Source: Fluviicola sp.
GTDB taxonomy: Bacteria; Bacteroidota; Bacteroidia; Flavobacteriales_D; Crocinitomicaceae
Length of the DNA: 64,000 bases
NCBI RefSeq assembly: GCF_029266855.1
Contig: NZ_JAQSWB010000002.1
Coordinates: 372,001 to 436,000, forward strand
Direction of reading: 5' to 3'
A model generated the notes under the pieces. It was not told where the DNA came from. It made no database searches and was given only the letters and a program-made list of their open reading frames with translations. Shown piece after piece: positions 47,408 through 54,677 of this stretch (position 1 is its first letter; each line of letters begins with the position of its first letter). A program made the position numbers and the translations under genes.

Positions 47408-47439
47408 AAAATTCCGCTGTAAATTTACAGCGGAATTTT
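47408..47439 (-). terminator. 32-bp perfect palindrome, terminator of the barrel gene at 47468
   Basis: Two 16-base arms (left AAAATTCCGCTGTAAA) with no loop bases, 28 bp after the stop of the barrel gene. A/T tracts at the ends would stop transcription on either strand. Confidence 0.75.
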
Positions 47440-47467
47440 GATAATAAAATTAGCAAATGGAAGTGGT

Positions 47468-48097
47468 TTAGAATCGATAGTGAAAACCGACATTTAATAT
47501 AGGTCCGCCGATTCCCAGTTCCGCATTTGCACCAAAATGTTTCGAAAAGGAATAACGCAATCCGGCATAAGTTCTCAATGAAATCGGGAAGTAAAAATTA
47601 TATGGATATTCTCTGCTGGAGGTCAATTCTCCATTGATCAGCAATCTCCTAGTTTGATTGTTGATACCAATACCTCCTCCCAGGTACACATCTAAATTCG
47701 GATTTGAAATAGGGAAGTGATATGCCAGGCGTATTTGTGTTTTGAAACGGTTGATAATGTATTCGGCATCATTTTGTATCCCGCTGCTGTCTGTCATTGT
47801 TCCGGTAGATCTTCGTTGCAGGTAATAAAAGTCAATTCCCAAACTGAACCCAGGATTCAATAAATGATCATAACGAAGACCAAAAGTTCCCAGGTTATTA
47901 AAATGATTGAATTCAAACTGATCCTGGTCGCTGTTTATGGCCGATAAAGCCTGGAGATTTAAATTAGTTTGCGGACCATAAGAAACTTCCAGGTAGTTCT
48001 TCATTTTTGAAACGGGTTCTTCCTGCGCTGATGCAAATGTTCCGCTTAATAAAATAATTGTTGCAAGGGTGCCTGCTTTTTCGATTATTCTTTTCAT
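47468..48097 (-). CDS. Outer-membrane beta-barrel protein, paralogue of 46626
   Basis: A 209-residue protein with a signal peptide (1-24, ending TFASAQ). Strands NYLEVSYGPQTNLNLQ, LGTFGLRYDHLLNPGFSLGIDFYYLQRR, NPNLDVYLGGGIGINNQ and FSKHFGANAELGIGGPILNVGFHYRF (parts) give a small eight-strand-type barrel. The GIGGPILNVG ending parallels the neighbour at 46626. Separated from that gene by its own terminator, so transcribed on its own. Function unknown. Confidence 0.75.
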   Translation of the reverse strand: MKRIIEKAGTLATIILLSGTFASAQEEPVSKMKNYLEVSYGPQTNLNLQALSAINSDQDQFEFNHFNNLGTFGLRYDHLLNPGFSLGIDFYYLQRRSTGTMTDSSGIQNDAEYIINRFKTQIRLAYHFPISNPNLDVYLGGGIGINNQTRRLLINGELTSSREYPYNFYFPISLRTYAGLRYSFSKHFGANAELGIGGPILNVGFHYRF

Positions 48098-48187
48098 GAT
48101 ATTTAATTTTAGTTGTTCTGTCTATAAGACAATTTTCACTTCAAAATCCTTGGGTTGAAATGAAGAAAAAAACGTTTTTCTATCAAA

Positions 48188-48211
48188 AAAGGTCCGCATT
48201 TGCGGACCTTT
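48188..48211 (-). terminator. Terminator after the T9SS cargo gene at 48244
   Basis: Stem AAAGGTCCGC/GCGGACCTTT with a 4-base loop and flanking T tract on the minus strand, 33 bp after the stop. Confidence 0.8.
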
Positions 48212-48243
48212 GTACCTCGAAGTAGGGGTGACTGACAGGGTAC

Positions 48244-49125
48244 TTATTGCTTGATGAATTTTTGTTGTTGGGAGCTGCCGTTTTCAAAGAATAATGTACA
48301 ATAATATATTCCGTTGGTGAAGTCAGCTGTTTCCACCTGGTAATTGAATTGGTCTGCATCCGTTTCAAAAACAGTTCTGCCATTTAAATCGGTAATGCGG
48401 ATGTTTTGCATCGGCAGATCGCTTTGAATTCGGAGTGCCGATGTAACAGGATTGGGAGCTAGTATGAAAGCGGAGGTTTCCTCTTCTAATCCGGCAGGAG
48501 TGTTGTAAACGAAGCTTAAGTCATCTATGAATAGTTGGTTGCCGACACCGGATCCATTATAGGTATTGCTCATAATAATCTGGATTGAATCCGGATTGCC
48601 ATTTTCCGTATAAGTAATCGGAATACTGAAACGAACATAGCTTGAACTGGCGTTTCCCAGATAACTGGCAATACTAATTGTTTCTGTACTTTGTGTTCCG
48701 ACATCCCATTTCGTTGAACTGAACTGCAGTTGAAAGGGTACATTGGTCGGGGAAATTAATTTGTACCAGCCTGTCAATGAATCCGGGCGCTGAGTGAAAG
48801 CAGCTCCTGCGGTTCCTGTCCCGCTCATCATATCAACATTTCCCAGCATGATAATTCCCGGTACTGTGTCCATTTCGCCATCACCTCCAATATCGCTCAC
48901 ACTCGTAACAAGCTTTAGTGCGTAATTGCCGGAATGTGCATCTGTTGATTTGACTGCTGTCGGATCAGCTCCGAGCATGGTCATAACGTTCATACCCGAC
49001 CAGTTTTGCGGATCTTCATAAAAAGTATAATCTACCCATGTTTCAAATCCACCGTTTGGAATTGACTGCGCATTTAAGAAAGATGTTGCGCCTAATAGTG
49101 CAAGTAATAAGAAATGTTTTTTCAT
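48244..49125 (-). CDS. T9SS type A cargo with jelly-roll-like domain
   Basis: A 293-residue secreted protein with a signal peptide (1-19, ending FLNAQ). IPNGGFETWVDYTFYEDPQNW and later YVRFSIPITYTENGNPDSIQIIM, QLFIDDLSFVYN (parts) are the strands of a PCMD/carbohydrate-binding-like jelly roll. The C-terminal 75 residues (LAPNPVTSALRIQSD, ITDLNGRTVFETD, NGIYYCTLFF, KFIKQ) are a T9SS type A sorting domain. Presumably secreted or surface bound; ligand unknown. Confidence 0.85.
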   Translation of the reverse strand: MKKHFLLLALLGATSFLNAQSIPNGGFETWVDYTFYEDPQNWSGMNVMTMLGADPTAVKSTDAHSGNYALKLVTSVSDIGGDGEMDTVPGIIMLGNVDMMSGTGTAGAAFTQRPDSLTGWYKLISPTNVPFQLQFSSTKWDVGTQSTETISIASYLGNASSSYVRFSIPITYTENGNPDSIQIIMSNTYNGSGVGNQLFIDDLSFVYNTPAGLEEETSAFILAPNPVTSALRIQSDLPMQNIRITDLNGRTVFETDADQFNYQVETADFTNGIYYCTLFFENGSSQQQKFIKQ

Positions 49126-49207
49126 CGTTTTTTCTTTTGATTTACACTACAGACAATTTCCTGCGAAAAAACCTTTGGTCCGAATGAAATTTTTTTCACC
49201 CTGCCAA

Positions 49208-49471
49208 TTATTGGTCCGTTTTCCTGGTTTTCCAATTCTCATACAATTCACTGATCTTTTCTACCAAACGGTGATCGCGTTTAGTGATTTTCTGCTGATC
49301 GTGTGAGTAAACCGAGATACTCAGTTCACTGCAATGCCTGATTGTTAAATCCGGATGATGATCCATTTGATCTGCTAATTGTGCCACTTCGACCAGGAAG
49401 AAAGCAAGTTCTGTTTGGTTTGCGAATTCTACGACGGTTCTAAATCGATTCGCTATGATGCTCCAGTTCAT
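49208..49471 (-). CDS. phhB: Pterin-4a-carbinolamine dehydratase
   Basis: An 87-residue enzyme that dehydrates 4a-hydroxytetrahydrobiopterin, recycling the pterin cofactor used by phenylalanine hydroxylase. The motif QMDHHPDLTIRHCSELSISVYSH (in parts: MDHHPDL, ISVYSH) holds the conserved His-His-Pro and the downstream His. Length is slightly under the usual 95-110 residues, with a short N-terminus. The start overlaps the end of phhA by 32 bp, so the two are tightly coupled, consistent with the paired function. Confidence 0.92.
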   Translation of the reverse strand: MNWSIIANRFRTVVEFANQTELAFFLVEVAQLADQMDHHPDLTIRHCSELSISVYSHDQQKITKRDHRLVEKISELYENWKTRKTDQ

Positions 49472-50183
49472 GAGAGTATAATTTAGTAAGTGTTTCTATT
49501 GCTTTTTTTAATTGTGAAATATCTTCAATCACGAAGTATTTCTGTTGGATCTCGCTCGTGCAAAAATCCGTTTGAAGAATGGTTTCCACCTTGAATTCGG
49601 AATGGGTCGTTCCCTTTGTAGAAATACTTGAGATGGATTCGTGAAAAGAGGAAATGATTCCCGCTCCGAAAATACGTAGTTTGTTTTCTTCCGAAATCAG
49701 TCCGAATTCAATGGTAAACCAATACAGGCGCTGTAATTCCACTAAGATACGTGAATCATGGCTAAACCGCTTGCCCAGCATTCCGAACTCATGAACAAAT
49801 TCCGAATACCCCGGATTGCAAAGCAAGGGAATATGCCCGAAAATATCGTGAAACATGTCCGGCTCTTCCAGGTAATCAAGTTTCTCTTTTGAACGCAGCC
49901 AGGTAGACGAAGGAAATTTCTTTTCCGACAAAAGGTCGAAAAATTCCTCCACTCCGATCAATCCAGGTACACAATAAATTTCCCAGCCTGTACTCATTTT
50001 AAACCACTCATTGATGCGCTCGAAATTGGGTAATTCCATTGGGTTCAGCACCTTTCTCATCTTTTCCAGTGATTCCAGGTAATCGGAACATGCCTTTTCC
50101 TGCAGGTTATTCACTTGCCGCTCGAACAGCAGCGACCATACGGCCAAATCCTCACTGGTGTACTTTTCAAATTCTTGTTCCAT
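49440..50183 (-). CDS. phhA: Phenylalanine 4-monooxygenase (aromatic amino acid hydroxylase)
   Basis: A 247-residue non-heme iron enzyme of bacterial length (catalytic domain only, no ACT regulatory domain). It makes tyrosine from phenylalanine with tetrahydropterin and oxygen. GWEIYCVPGLIGVEEFFDLL and FPSSTWLRSKEKLDYLEEPDMFHDIFGHIPLL (parts) hold iron ligands His112 and His117; YWFTIEFGL supplies Glu159. Its start ATG lies 18 bases past the T-run of a terminator hairpin, which in turn follows a Tyr-rich leader ORF (see 50259-50321), so expression is predicted to be controlled by attenuation. Confidence 0.93.
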   Translation of the reverse strand: MEQEFEKYTSEDLAVWSLLFERQVNNLQEKACSDYLESLEKMRKVLNPMELPNFERINEWFKMSTGWEIYCVPGLIGVEEFFDLLSEKKFPSSTWLRSKEKLDYLEEPDMFHDIFGHIPLLCNPGYSEFVHEFGMLGKRFSHDSRILVELQRLYWFTIEFGLISEENKLRIFGAGIISSFHESISSISTKGTTHSEFKVETILQTDFCTSEIQQKYFVIEDISQLKKAIETLTKLYSHELEHHSESI

Positions 50184-50203
50184 TTCAAAAAAAATTAAAT
50201 AAA

Positions 50204-50233
50204 AAAAGCCCGATTCATAAGAACCGGGCTTTT
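50204..50233 (-). terminator. Attenuator terminator hairpin of phhA
   Basis: On the minus strand a 13-pair stem (AAAAGCCCG plus GTTC against GAAT plus CGGGCTTTT, one G-U) with a TTAT loop, followed by a run of T. It ends 20 bp before the phhA ATG. Its 5' arm includes CGGTTCTT, which can instead pair with GGGAACCG in the leader ORF. Confidence 0.8.
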
Positions 50234-50258
50234 CAGCTATAAAAGTTTACATAACGAC

Positions 50259-50321
50259 TTATTCGGTTCCCTGGATTAGAAACTGATAATAATAAGTATT
50301 GCTATGCATGTGTTTGTTCAT
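50259..50321 (-). CDS. Leader peptide of phhA, Tyr-rich
   Basis: A 20-codon ORF, MNKHMHSNTYYYQFLIQGTE, ending TAA. Three consecutive TAT (Tyr) codons, then Gln and TTT (Phe), sit at codons 10-14, directly upstream of tyrosine-making phhA. The ATG is 4 bases after a perfect -7 box, so the transcript would be nearly leaderless. GGGAACCG (50264-50271), spanning codons for Gln-Gly-Thr-Glu, can pair with the 5' arm of the downstream terminator. A ribosome held at the Tyr codons would leave it free (antitermination); a ribosome at the stop codon would cover it (termination). Confidence 0.7.
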   Translation of the reverse strand: MNKHMHSNTYYYQFLIQGTE

Positions 50322-50325
50322 GAGG

Positions 50326-50333
50326 CAAATGTA
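50326..50333 (-). promoter_or_regulatory. -7 promoter box of the phhA leader
   Basis: TACATTTG on the minus strand, a perfect TAnnTTTG match, 4 bases before the leader ATG. Confidence 0.6.
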
Positions 50334-50524
50334 AGAAAATGTTTTATAAATAACGATTAAGGAAAAGATTTGTGAATATGTGTTTAGCTATGTTTGATGA
50401 TTTCAGTAGGATTCTTTTTGGAAATTAATTCAATAAAAAGATATGGATAATTCCCACATTTCAAATGACGCGCGAAAGGATTTAATGTTTACCTTTAGCG
50501 CACCAAAAAATTTAAAAAGTTGTC

Positions 50525-51736
50525 ATGAACTTACACGAATATCAAGGAAAAACAATTTTACAAAAATACGGCGTGGCAATCCAACGCGGAGTTGTTGTAG
50601 AAAAAGTAGAAGATGCAGTTGCTGCAGCTAAGAAATTGACAGAAGAAACCGGAACTGGTTGGTATGTGGTTAAAGCACAGATCCATGCTGGGGGCCGCGG
50701 AAAAGGTGTCGTTGAAGAAACTGGTTCTCATGGTGTAGTTCTTGCAAAAGGAATTGATCAGGTTGAAGAAAAAGTAAAAGGAATCCTTGGTGGTCATCTT
50801 GAAACAGCTCAAACAAATGGTGTAGGGAAATTGGTTAGCAAAGTATTGCTTGCTGAAGACGTTTATTACCCTGGAGAAGCTGAAGTAGAAGAGTTTTACA
50901 TGTCTGTTTTATTGGATCGCGAAAGAGGTCGTAATACGATTATGTATTCTACTGAAGGAGGAATGGATATTGAAACAGTTGCTCACGATACACCACATTT
51001 GATTTTCAAAGAAGAAATCGATCCTCGTGTTGGAATTCAAGGATTCCAGGCGCGTAAAATCGCTTTCAATCTTGGTTTGTCCGGAGAAGCATTCAAGCAA
51101 ATGACAAAATTCGTTGTGAACTTGTATAGTGCTTATGAAGGATGTGATGCGGCAATGTTCGAGATCAACCCGGTATTGAAAACTTCAGATAATAAAATTA
51201 TTGCAGTTGATGCGAAAGTTACTTTGGATGGAAACGGATTGTTCCGTCATCCGGATTACGTAGCAATGAGAGATACATTGGAAGAAGATCCATTGGACGT
51301 TGAAGCTGATGCAGCTGGATTGAACTTCGTGAAATTGGACGGAAACGTTGCTTGTATGGTAAACGGAGCTGGTCTTGCAATGGCAACTATGGATATTATT
51401 AAATATTCCGGAGGTAGCCCGGCAAACTTCCTGGATGTTGGTGGAACAGCAAATGCTGAACGTGTTGAGAAAGCATTCCACATCATCTTGAAAGATCCGA
51501 ACGTGAAAGCAATTTTGATCAATATCTTCGGTGGTATCGTTCGTTGTGACCGTGTTGCTCAGGGAGTTGTTGATGCATACAAGAGCATTGGAAATATTCC
51601 TGTTCCGATCATTGTACGTTTGCAAGGAACAAATGCTGTTGAAGCGAAGAAGATCATTGATGATTCAGGATTGAATGTGCATTCAGCTGTATTGTTGCAG
51701 GAAGCAGCAGATAAAGTGAAAGAAGTATTGGCGTAA
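50525..51736 (+). CDS. sucC: Succinate-CoA ligase (ADP-forming) subunit beta
   Basis: A 403-residue ATP-grasp subunit of succinyl-CoA synthetase in the TCA cycle. [19 protein letters not shown] is the family start, with [16 protein letters not shown] (ATP-grasp), [43 protein letters not shown] (parts) and [16 protein letters not shown]. The alpha subunit gene sucD is not adjacent; the next gene is convergent. Separated sucC and sucD are common in this phylum. A terminator follows. Confidence 0.96.
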   Translation: MNLHEYQGKTILQKYGVAIQRGVVVEKVEDAVAAAKKLTEETGTGWYVVKAQIHAGGRGKGVVEETGSHGVVLAKGIDQVEEKVKGILGGHLETAQTNGVGKLVSKVLLAEDVYYPGEAEVEEFYMSVLLDRERGRNTIMYSTEGGMDIETVAHDTPHLIFKEEIDPRVGIQGFQARKIAFNLGLSGEAFKQMTKFVVNLYSAYEGCDAAMFEINPVLKTSDNKIIAVDAKVTLDGNGLFRHPDYVAMRDTLEEDPLDVEADAAGLNFVKLDGNVACMVNGAGLAMATMDIIKYSGGSPANFLDVGGTANAERVEKAFHIILKDPNVKAILINIFGGIVRCDRVAQGVVDAYKSIGNIPVPIIVRLQGTNAVEAKKIIDDSGLNVHSAVLLQEAADKVKEVLA

Positions 51737-51759
51737 GTCAAAACAGAATAAAATAGAAG

Positions 51760-51796
51760 AAGCCTTTTTCCGCCATGGTGGAGAGGGCTTTTTTTA
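51760..51796 (+). terminator. Terminator after sucC
   Basis: Imperfect stem with AAGCC and GGCTT ends and an inner CCGCCATGGTGG palindrome, followed by seven T residues. Confidence 0.7.
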
Positions 51797-51842
51797 TTTC
51801 CTGTTAGACATCACAGATTGAAAAAATGTCACAAGAATAAAC

Positions 51843-52086
51843 CCTGCTGAAAACGTTCTGCAATTTGTCCTGAAAGCCTTGCTATCACTGGCCAGTACCT
51901 AATATCGCGAACATGCAACCGGTTTAGTGAGAATCCTGCTGAAAGTGTTCTGCAATTTGTCCTGAAAGCCTTGCTATCACTGACCAGTACCTGATATCGC
52001 GAATATGCAACCGATTTAATGAGAGTCCTGCTGAAAATATTCTGTAATTTATCCTGAAATCCTTGCTATCAACCTAATATCGAAAT
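51843..52086. repeat. 92-bp tandem repeat, two full copies and one partial
   Basis: Units start CCTGCTGAAA at 51843, 51935 and 52027. The first two copies are nearly identical over 92 bp (CAATTTGTCCTGAAAGCCTT, AATATCGCGAA, GCAACCG). The third has diverged and lost about 12 bases around the ACCAGTAC segment. A single related copy lies at 54214-54263. No ORF runs through the array. It fills the 425-bp gap between sucC and the prenyltransferase gene. Confidence 0.75.
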
Positions 52087-52161
52087 CCCGATAAACTTCG
52101 CGTGAGTTCAGTGGAAACCTTATCAGATGCAACTTAAAGTCTGTGCATCTACCGTTTCAAC

Positions 52162-53052
52162 CTACACAAACGTAAAATAAGTTGCCAGCAAGAACATAAC
52201 AATCATAATCGCCCACAAAAATCGTCCTGCCCGGATATAATCGATACGCTCTTTGCAACGGAATAACCAAATACAATAGATGATCAGCAAAAGAGTTCCC
52301 ACACCGAATGTAATTCGTTGATTCGGATAGAAATATTGGATGAATAATCCGCTGATCACAAATGTAAAGAGTAGAAATACGACTACCCATTTGCTTTTTT
52401 GCTCGCCGATCTTAGCAGGAAGCGTGTAACATCCATCACTGAGGTCACCCTGTAAATCAGAAATGTCTAAACTCAGTTCGCGGGGTACAATGATTGCGAA
52501 CGAAATAAGTGCAAACAAATCAAAGAGTAGTTTTAGTTTTTCGCTGTTCAAAGCATGAAGATCTGCTGCCAGGTATTGTTTAATAACCAATGCGATACAA
52601 GCTGTCATCGCAGCCATGAGCAGGTTTCCGAAAAGAGGAGTACGTTTGAGCCACAGGTTGTAAACAAAAGAGAAAAACACGATGCTGATTGATATCCACC
52701 ACCAGTCGGGAAAATAGAAATAGGTCAAAGTAATACTCGAAACTAAAACAAGGATCATGAGCAAAACAAAAAGTAAGTAACTTTCTTTCAGACTGTAAAT
52801 GCGTCCGATAATTCGTGTATTGGGTTTGTTCACTGCATCGATATCCCTGTCCCGGATGTCATTCAAAACACAACCCGCAGCAATCAGTAATTGAACGGTG
52901 AAACACAGTAATAGAATGCCCGACAACGGAGTTTGAATGTTAGATTCTCCGAAATAATAAGTACTCAGATACAATGCAATAAATGGAATCATAACAACCA
53001 GTTCATGAAACCAGCGCATTAAGGTAAATGCTGCTTTTACTTTACTAAACAT
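52162..53052 (-). CDS. UbiA-family prenyltransferase
   Basis: A 296-residue integral membrane enzyme with about nine hydrophobic helices. The two Asp-rich motifs that bind prenyl diphosphate through Mg are VLNDIRDRDIDAVNKP (NDxxDxxxD) and RELSLDISDLQGDLSDG (DxxDxxGD), here with the extra RE lead typical of geranylgeranylglyceryl-phosphate-synthase-like UbiA proteins of Bacteroidota. The aromatic or lipid acceptor cannot be told from sequence. Start set at ATG 53052, one base after the upstream stop; a frame to 53091 would overlap that gene by 38 bp. Last gene of a three-gene operon. Confidence 0.85.
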   Translation of the reverse strand: MFSKVKAAFTLMRWFHELVVMIPFIALYLSTYYFGESNIQTPLSGILLLCFTVQLLIAAGCVLNDIRDRDIDAVNKPNTRIIGRIYSLKESYLLFVLLMILVLVSSITLTYFYFPDWWWISISIVFFSFVYNLWLKRTPLFGNLLMAAMTACIALVIKQYLAADLHALNSEKLKLLFDLFALISFAIIVPRELSLDISDLQGDLSDGCYTLPAKIGEQKSKWVVVFLLFTFVISGLFIQYFYPNQRITFGVGTLLLIIYCIWLFRCKERIDYIRAGRFLWAIMIVMFLLATYFTFV

Positions 53053-53053
53053 C

Positions 53054-53746
53054 TTATGAAAACAGTTTAAATGAGACATATTGTTTGGCACTTTGAGCTA
53101 AGCCTTGTGTACGACTCTTTGCCGGAAGGATCACGATCCAATGATCCGCTTGATGGTGTTTTTGTTTTCCAACGACATGAAAACCCAATCGTAAGTATTT
53201 CGTCAACAAACGTTCATCCAGACTTGAACGGGCCATTAAAATAATATGATGTTTGGGATAAGAGTTTAAAACACGCAGGTAGTAATTCATGAATATCCTT
53301 TGTCTCATGTTGGTAAAAAGCGGATGGGCAGAATTTCCCGACAAGCGATCCAGGAAAACGTAGGGTTCATCCGGAACGAGTGAAAGTGTAAGGTAATCTG
53401 TTGTTTCATGCGGTTGAAGTTGTTTACTGATGAGCCTCTGATCCGTATAAGATCTGCTTGAAAGTAAGGGAGTTTTGGTTTTCCGGTCTCGTACAACAAT
53501 GAAATCGAAAGCAGCTCCCATGTCTTCATCGGTATAAAAAGCTTCCGTGCGAATCATTTGAACTTCAGCATAAGCCGTTTTTCTTAAGTGCCGTTCTGCC
53601 TGAACCAATGGATCATTTGATTTTGTTTGGAGCACATTAATGGATTCGAAATGAATCCGATGAACGGAAATGTTCCGTTTCAGCCGCCATTTGATGAACA
53701 GATAACACAGCAGGAAAACTCCAATGATTATAAGAATGGCAAGCAT
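53054..53746 (-). CDS. Membrane-anchored protein of unknown function, possibly GNAT-like
   Basis: A 230-residue protein from ATG 53746, two bases after the panD stop (a TTG at 53752 would overlap it by 4 bp). Residues about 1-19 are a transmembrane helix (MLAILIIIGVFLLCYLFI), with the rest cytoplasmic by the positive-inside rule (KWRLKRN). The soluble part has NMRQRIFMNYYLRVLNSYPKHHIILMARSSLDERLLTKYLRLGFHVVG (parts), reminiscent of the last strands of N-acetyltransferases (L-x-x-x-G-F), but no acetyl-CoA loop (R/Q-x-x-G-x-G/A) is evident. Function not assigned. It sits between panD-like and prenyltransferase genes. Confidence 0.6.
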   Translation of the reverse strand: MLAILIIIGVFLLCYLFIKWRLKRNISVHRIHFESINVLQTKSNDPLVQAERHLRKTAYAEVQMIRTEAFYTDEDMGAAFDFIVVRDRKTKTPLLSSRSYTDQRLISKQLQPHETTDYLTLSLVPDEPYVFLDRLSGNSAHPLFTNMRQRIFMNYYLRVLNSYPKHHIILMARSSLDERLLTKYLRLGFHVVGKQKHHQADHWIVILPAKSRTQGLAQSAKQYVSFKLFS

Positions 53747-53748
53747 GA

Positions 53749-54111
53749 TCAAATAAAATAAGGAATCGTTTCTATGACTTCGTTAGAGGTATTTGCGCGA
53801 ACCAAAGTGGGTCTGAACTGTGATGCATCTTCTTCAGCGACTAATCGATAACTCAATACATGAATGTGATCTCCTTTTTTGAAGTGATGTGAAGCCGCTC
53901 CGTTTAAACTGACAAATCCGGGATGTTTACCGATCACAACATAGGTACTGATTCGTTCTCCGGTAGTTTTATTATTGACGAAAACTTGTTCGAATTCCTG
54001 AAGCTTTGCCGCTTGAACCAGTTCTAATGGAAGAGAAATACTTCCGGGATAGTCCACAGAGCTTTCATTGACAATGAGTTCTTGAATTTTGCTTTTCAGT
54101 AAGTTTATCAT
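53749..54111 (-). CDS. panD: Aspartate 1-decarboxylase (PanD-type)
   Basis: A 120-residue pyruvoyl enzyme precursor that makes beta-alanine for pantothenate and CoA. LLKSKIQELIVNESSVDYPGSISL has the active-site Lys and the Gly23-Ser24 self-cleavage site that yields the pyruvoyl group; TGERISTYVV supplies Arg and Tyr, and VSLNGAASHHFKKGDHIHVLSY is the conserved core (parts). Length and residues look functional. The family motif NGAA is followed by SHH instead of the common ARK/HL, a mild divergence. The gene heads a three-gene operon with a membrane protein and a prenyltransferase rather than other pan genes. A TATATTTG -7 box lies 20 bases upstream. Confidence 0.85.
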   Translation of the reverse strand: MINLLKSKIQELIVNESSVDYPGSISLPLELVQAAKLQEFEQVFVNNKTTGERISTYVVIGKHPGFVSLNGAASHHFKKGDHIHVLSYRLVAEEDASQFRPTLVRANTSNEVIETIPYFI

Positions 54112-54131
54112 GGCAGCTATAAGTTTGAGTC

Positions 54132-54139
54132 AAATATAT
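54132..54139 (-). promoter_or_regulatory. -7 promoter box of the panD operon
   Basis: TATATTTG on the minus strand, a perfect TAnnTTTG match 20 bases before the panD ATG. Confidence 0.55.
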
Positions 54140-54213
54140 TAGTCGTGTTTGTGTTATTAGTTGCGATTTTCCGTACTCGTTTTTTTGGGGTAATGAAAAA
54201 TGAAAAATATTCT

Positions 54214-54263
54214 CCTGAAAAGCTTGATGGTACTGGCCAGTTCGCAATATCGCGAATTTAGAT
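54214..54263. repeat. Dispersed single copy of the 92-bp repeat
   Basis: CCTGAAAAGCTTGATGGTACTGGCCAG followed by AATATCGCGAA (shown in parts) matches the middle of the 51843 array in order and spacing. Located 2.2 kb from it, across the panD operon. Confidence 0.55.
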
Positions 54264-54300
54264 CCGGAAGTAAAATTTTACCGGATTAAGACTTATTATC

Positions 54301-54385
54301 TCCCACTGAGGAACATGGAAGTACACGGATGAATGTTAATCATAAATGATTAAACCTCCGTGATCCTCTGTGCACGTCTGTGGGA
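54301..54385. repeat. Imperfect long hairpin
   Basis: Two arms of about 31 bases, each reading TCCCAC...CACGGA outward-in on opposite strands, with interrupted pairing and a loop of about 23 bases. Resembles a MITE-like or foldback element. It ends just before the WD40 remnant. Confidence 0.45.
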
Positions 54386-54400
54386 TTAGTTTCTAACCAA

Positions 54401-54619
54401 CTCCTCTTTTGCACAGGATTCCCTTCAAGTTTCTTTACTAATTCGAAATACATGGAATACTGCCCATTCTACGACGAAAAAACGCAGACTTTGTACTTCA
54501 CAAGTAAACGAAATCTTCTCCAATCCAAAGACTTCAAAAACGTTCAGGAATTCCAGGAATACGTGAACCAAAATGAGAATGGGTTGAGTAAGATTTATAA
54601 GGTAAAGATTAAATTGTAG
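54401..54619 (+). pseudogene. 3' remnant of a WD40-like (PD40) protein gene
   Basis: The frame closing at 54619 carries GFPSSFFTNSKYMEYCPFYDEK and TLYFTSKRNL, then NENGLSKIYKVKI. This is the last propeller blade of PD40/TolB-like proteins (CPF...YFTSxR...NG.S.IY). No upstream blades exist on any frame, and the region before it is a hairpin element and repeat, so the gene's 5' part has been lost. A short product could still be made from the ATG at 54452. Confidence 0.5.
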
Positions 54620-54677
54620 AAATTACTTATTAGTATATTTACCAGTCCTTTAATGAATGATGATTAAATAATACAAA

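Larger units (their letters stand above)
50184..50524. other. Divergent phhA/sucC control region
   Basis: 341 bp between the starts of phhA (minus) and sucC (plus). The left two thirds hold the phhA leader: terminator, leader ORF and -7 box, described separately. The right third carries the sucC promoter; a near-consensus TACCTTTA lies about 30 bases before the sucC ATG. Confidence 0.6.

Noticed and set aside
51185-51625. 146-residue minus-strand frame inside sucC
   Set aside because: Antisense to conserved catalytic segments of sucC; Cys/Asn/Ser-rich composition of a shadow frame.
51843-52086. CRISPR array
   Set aside because: The units are 92 bp, head-to-tail without unique spacers, and no cas genes are present.
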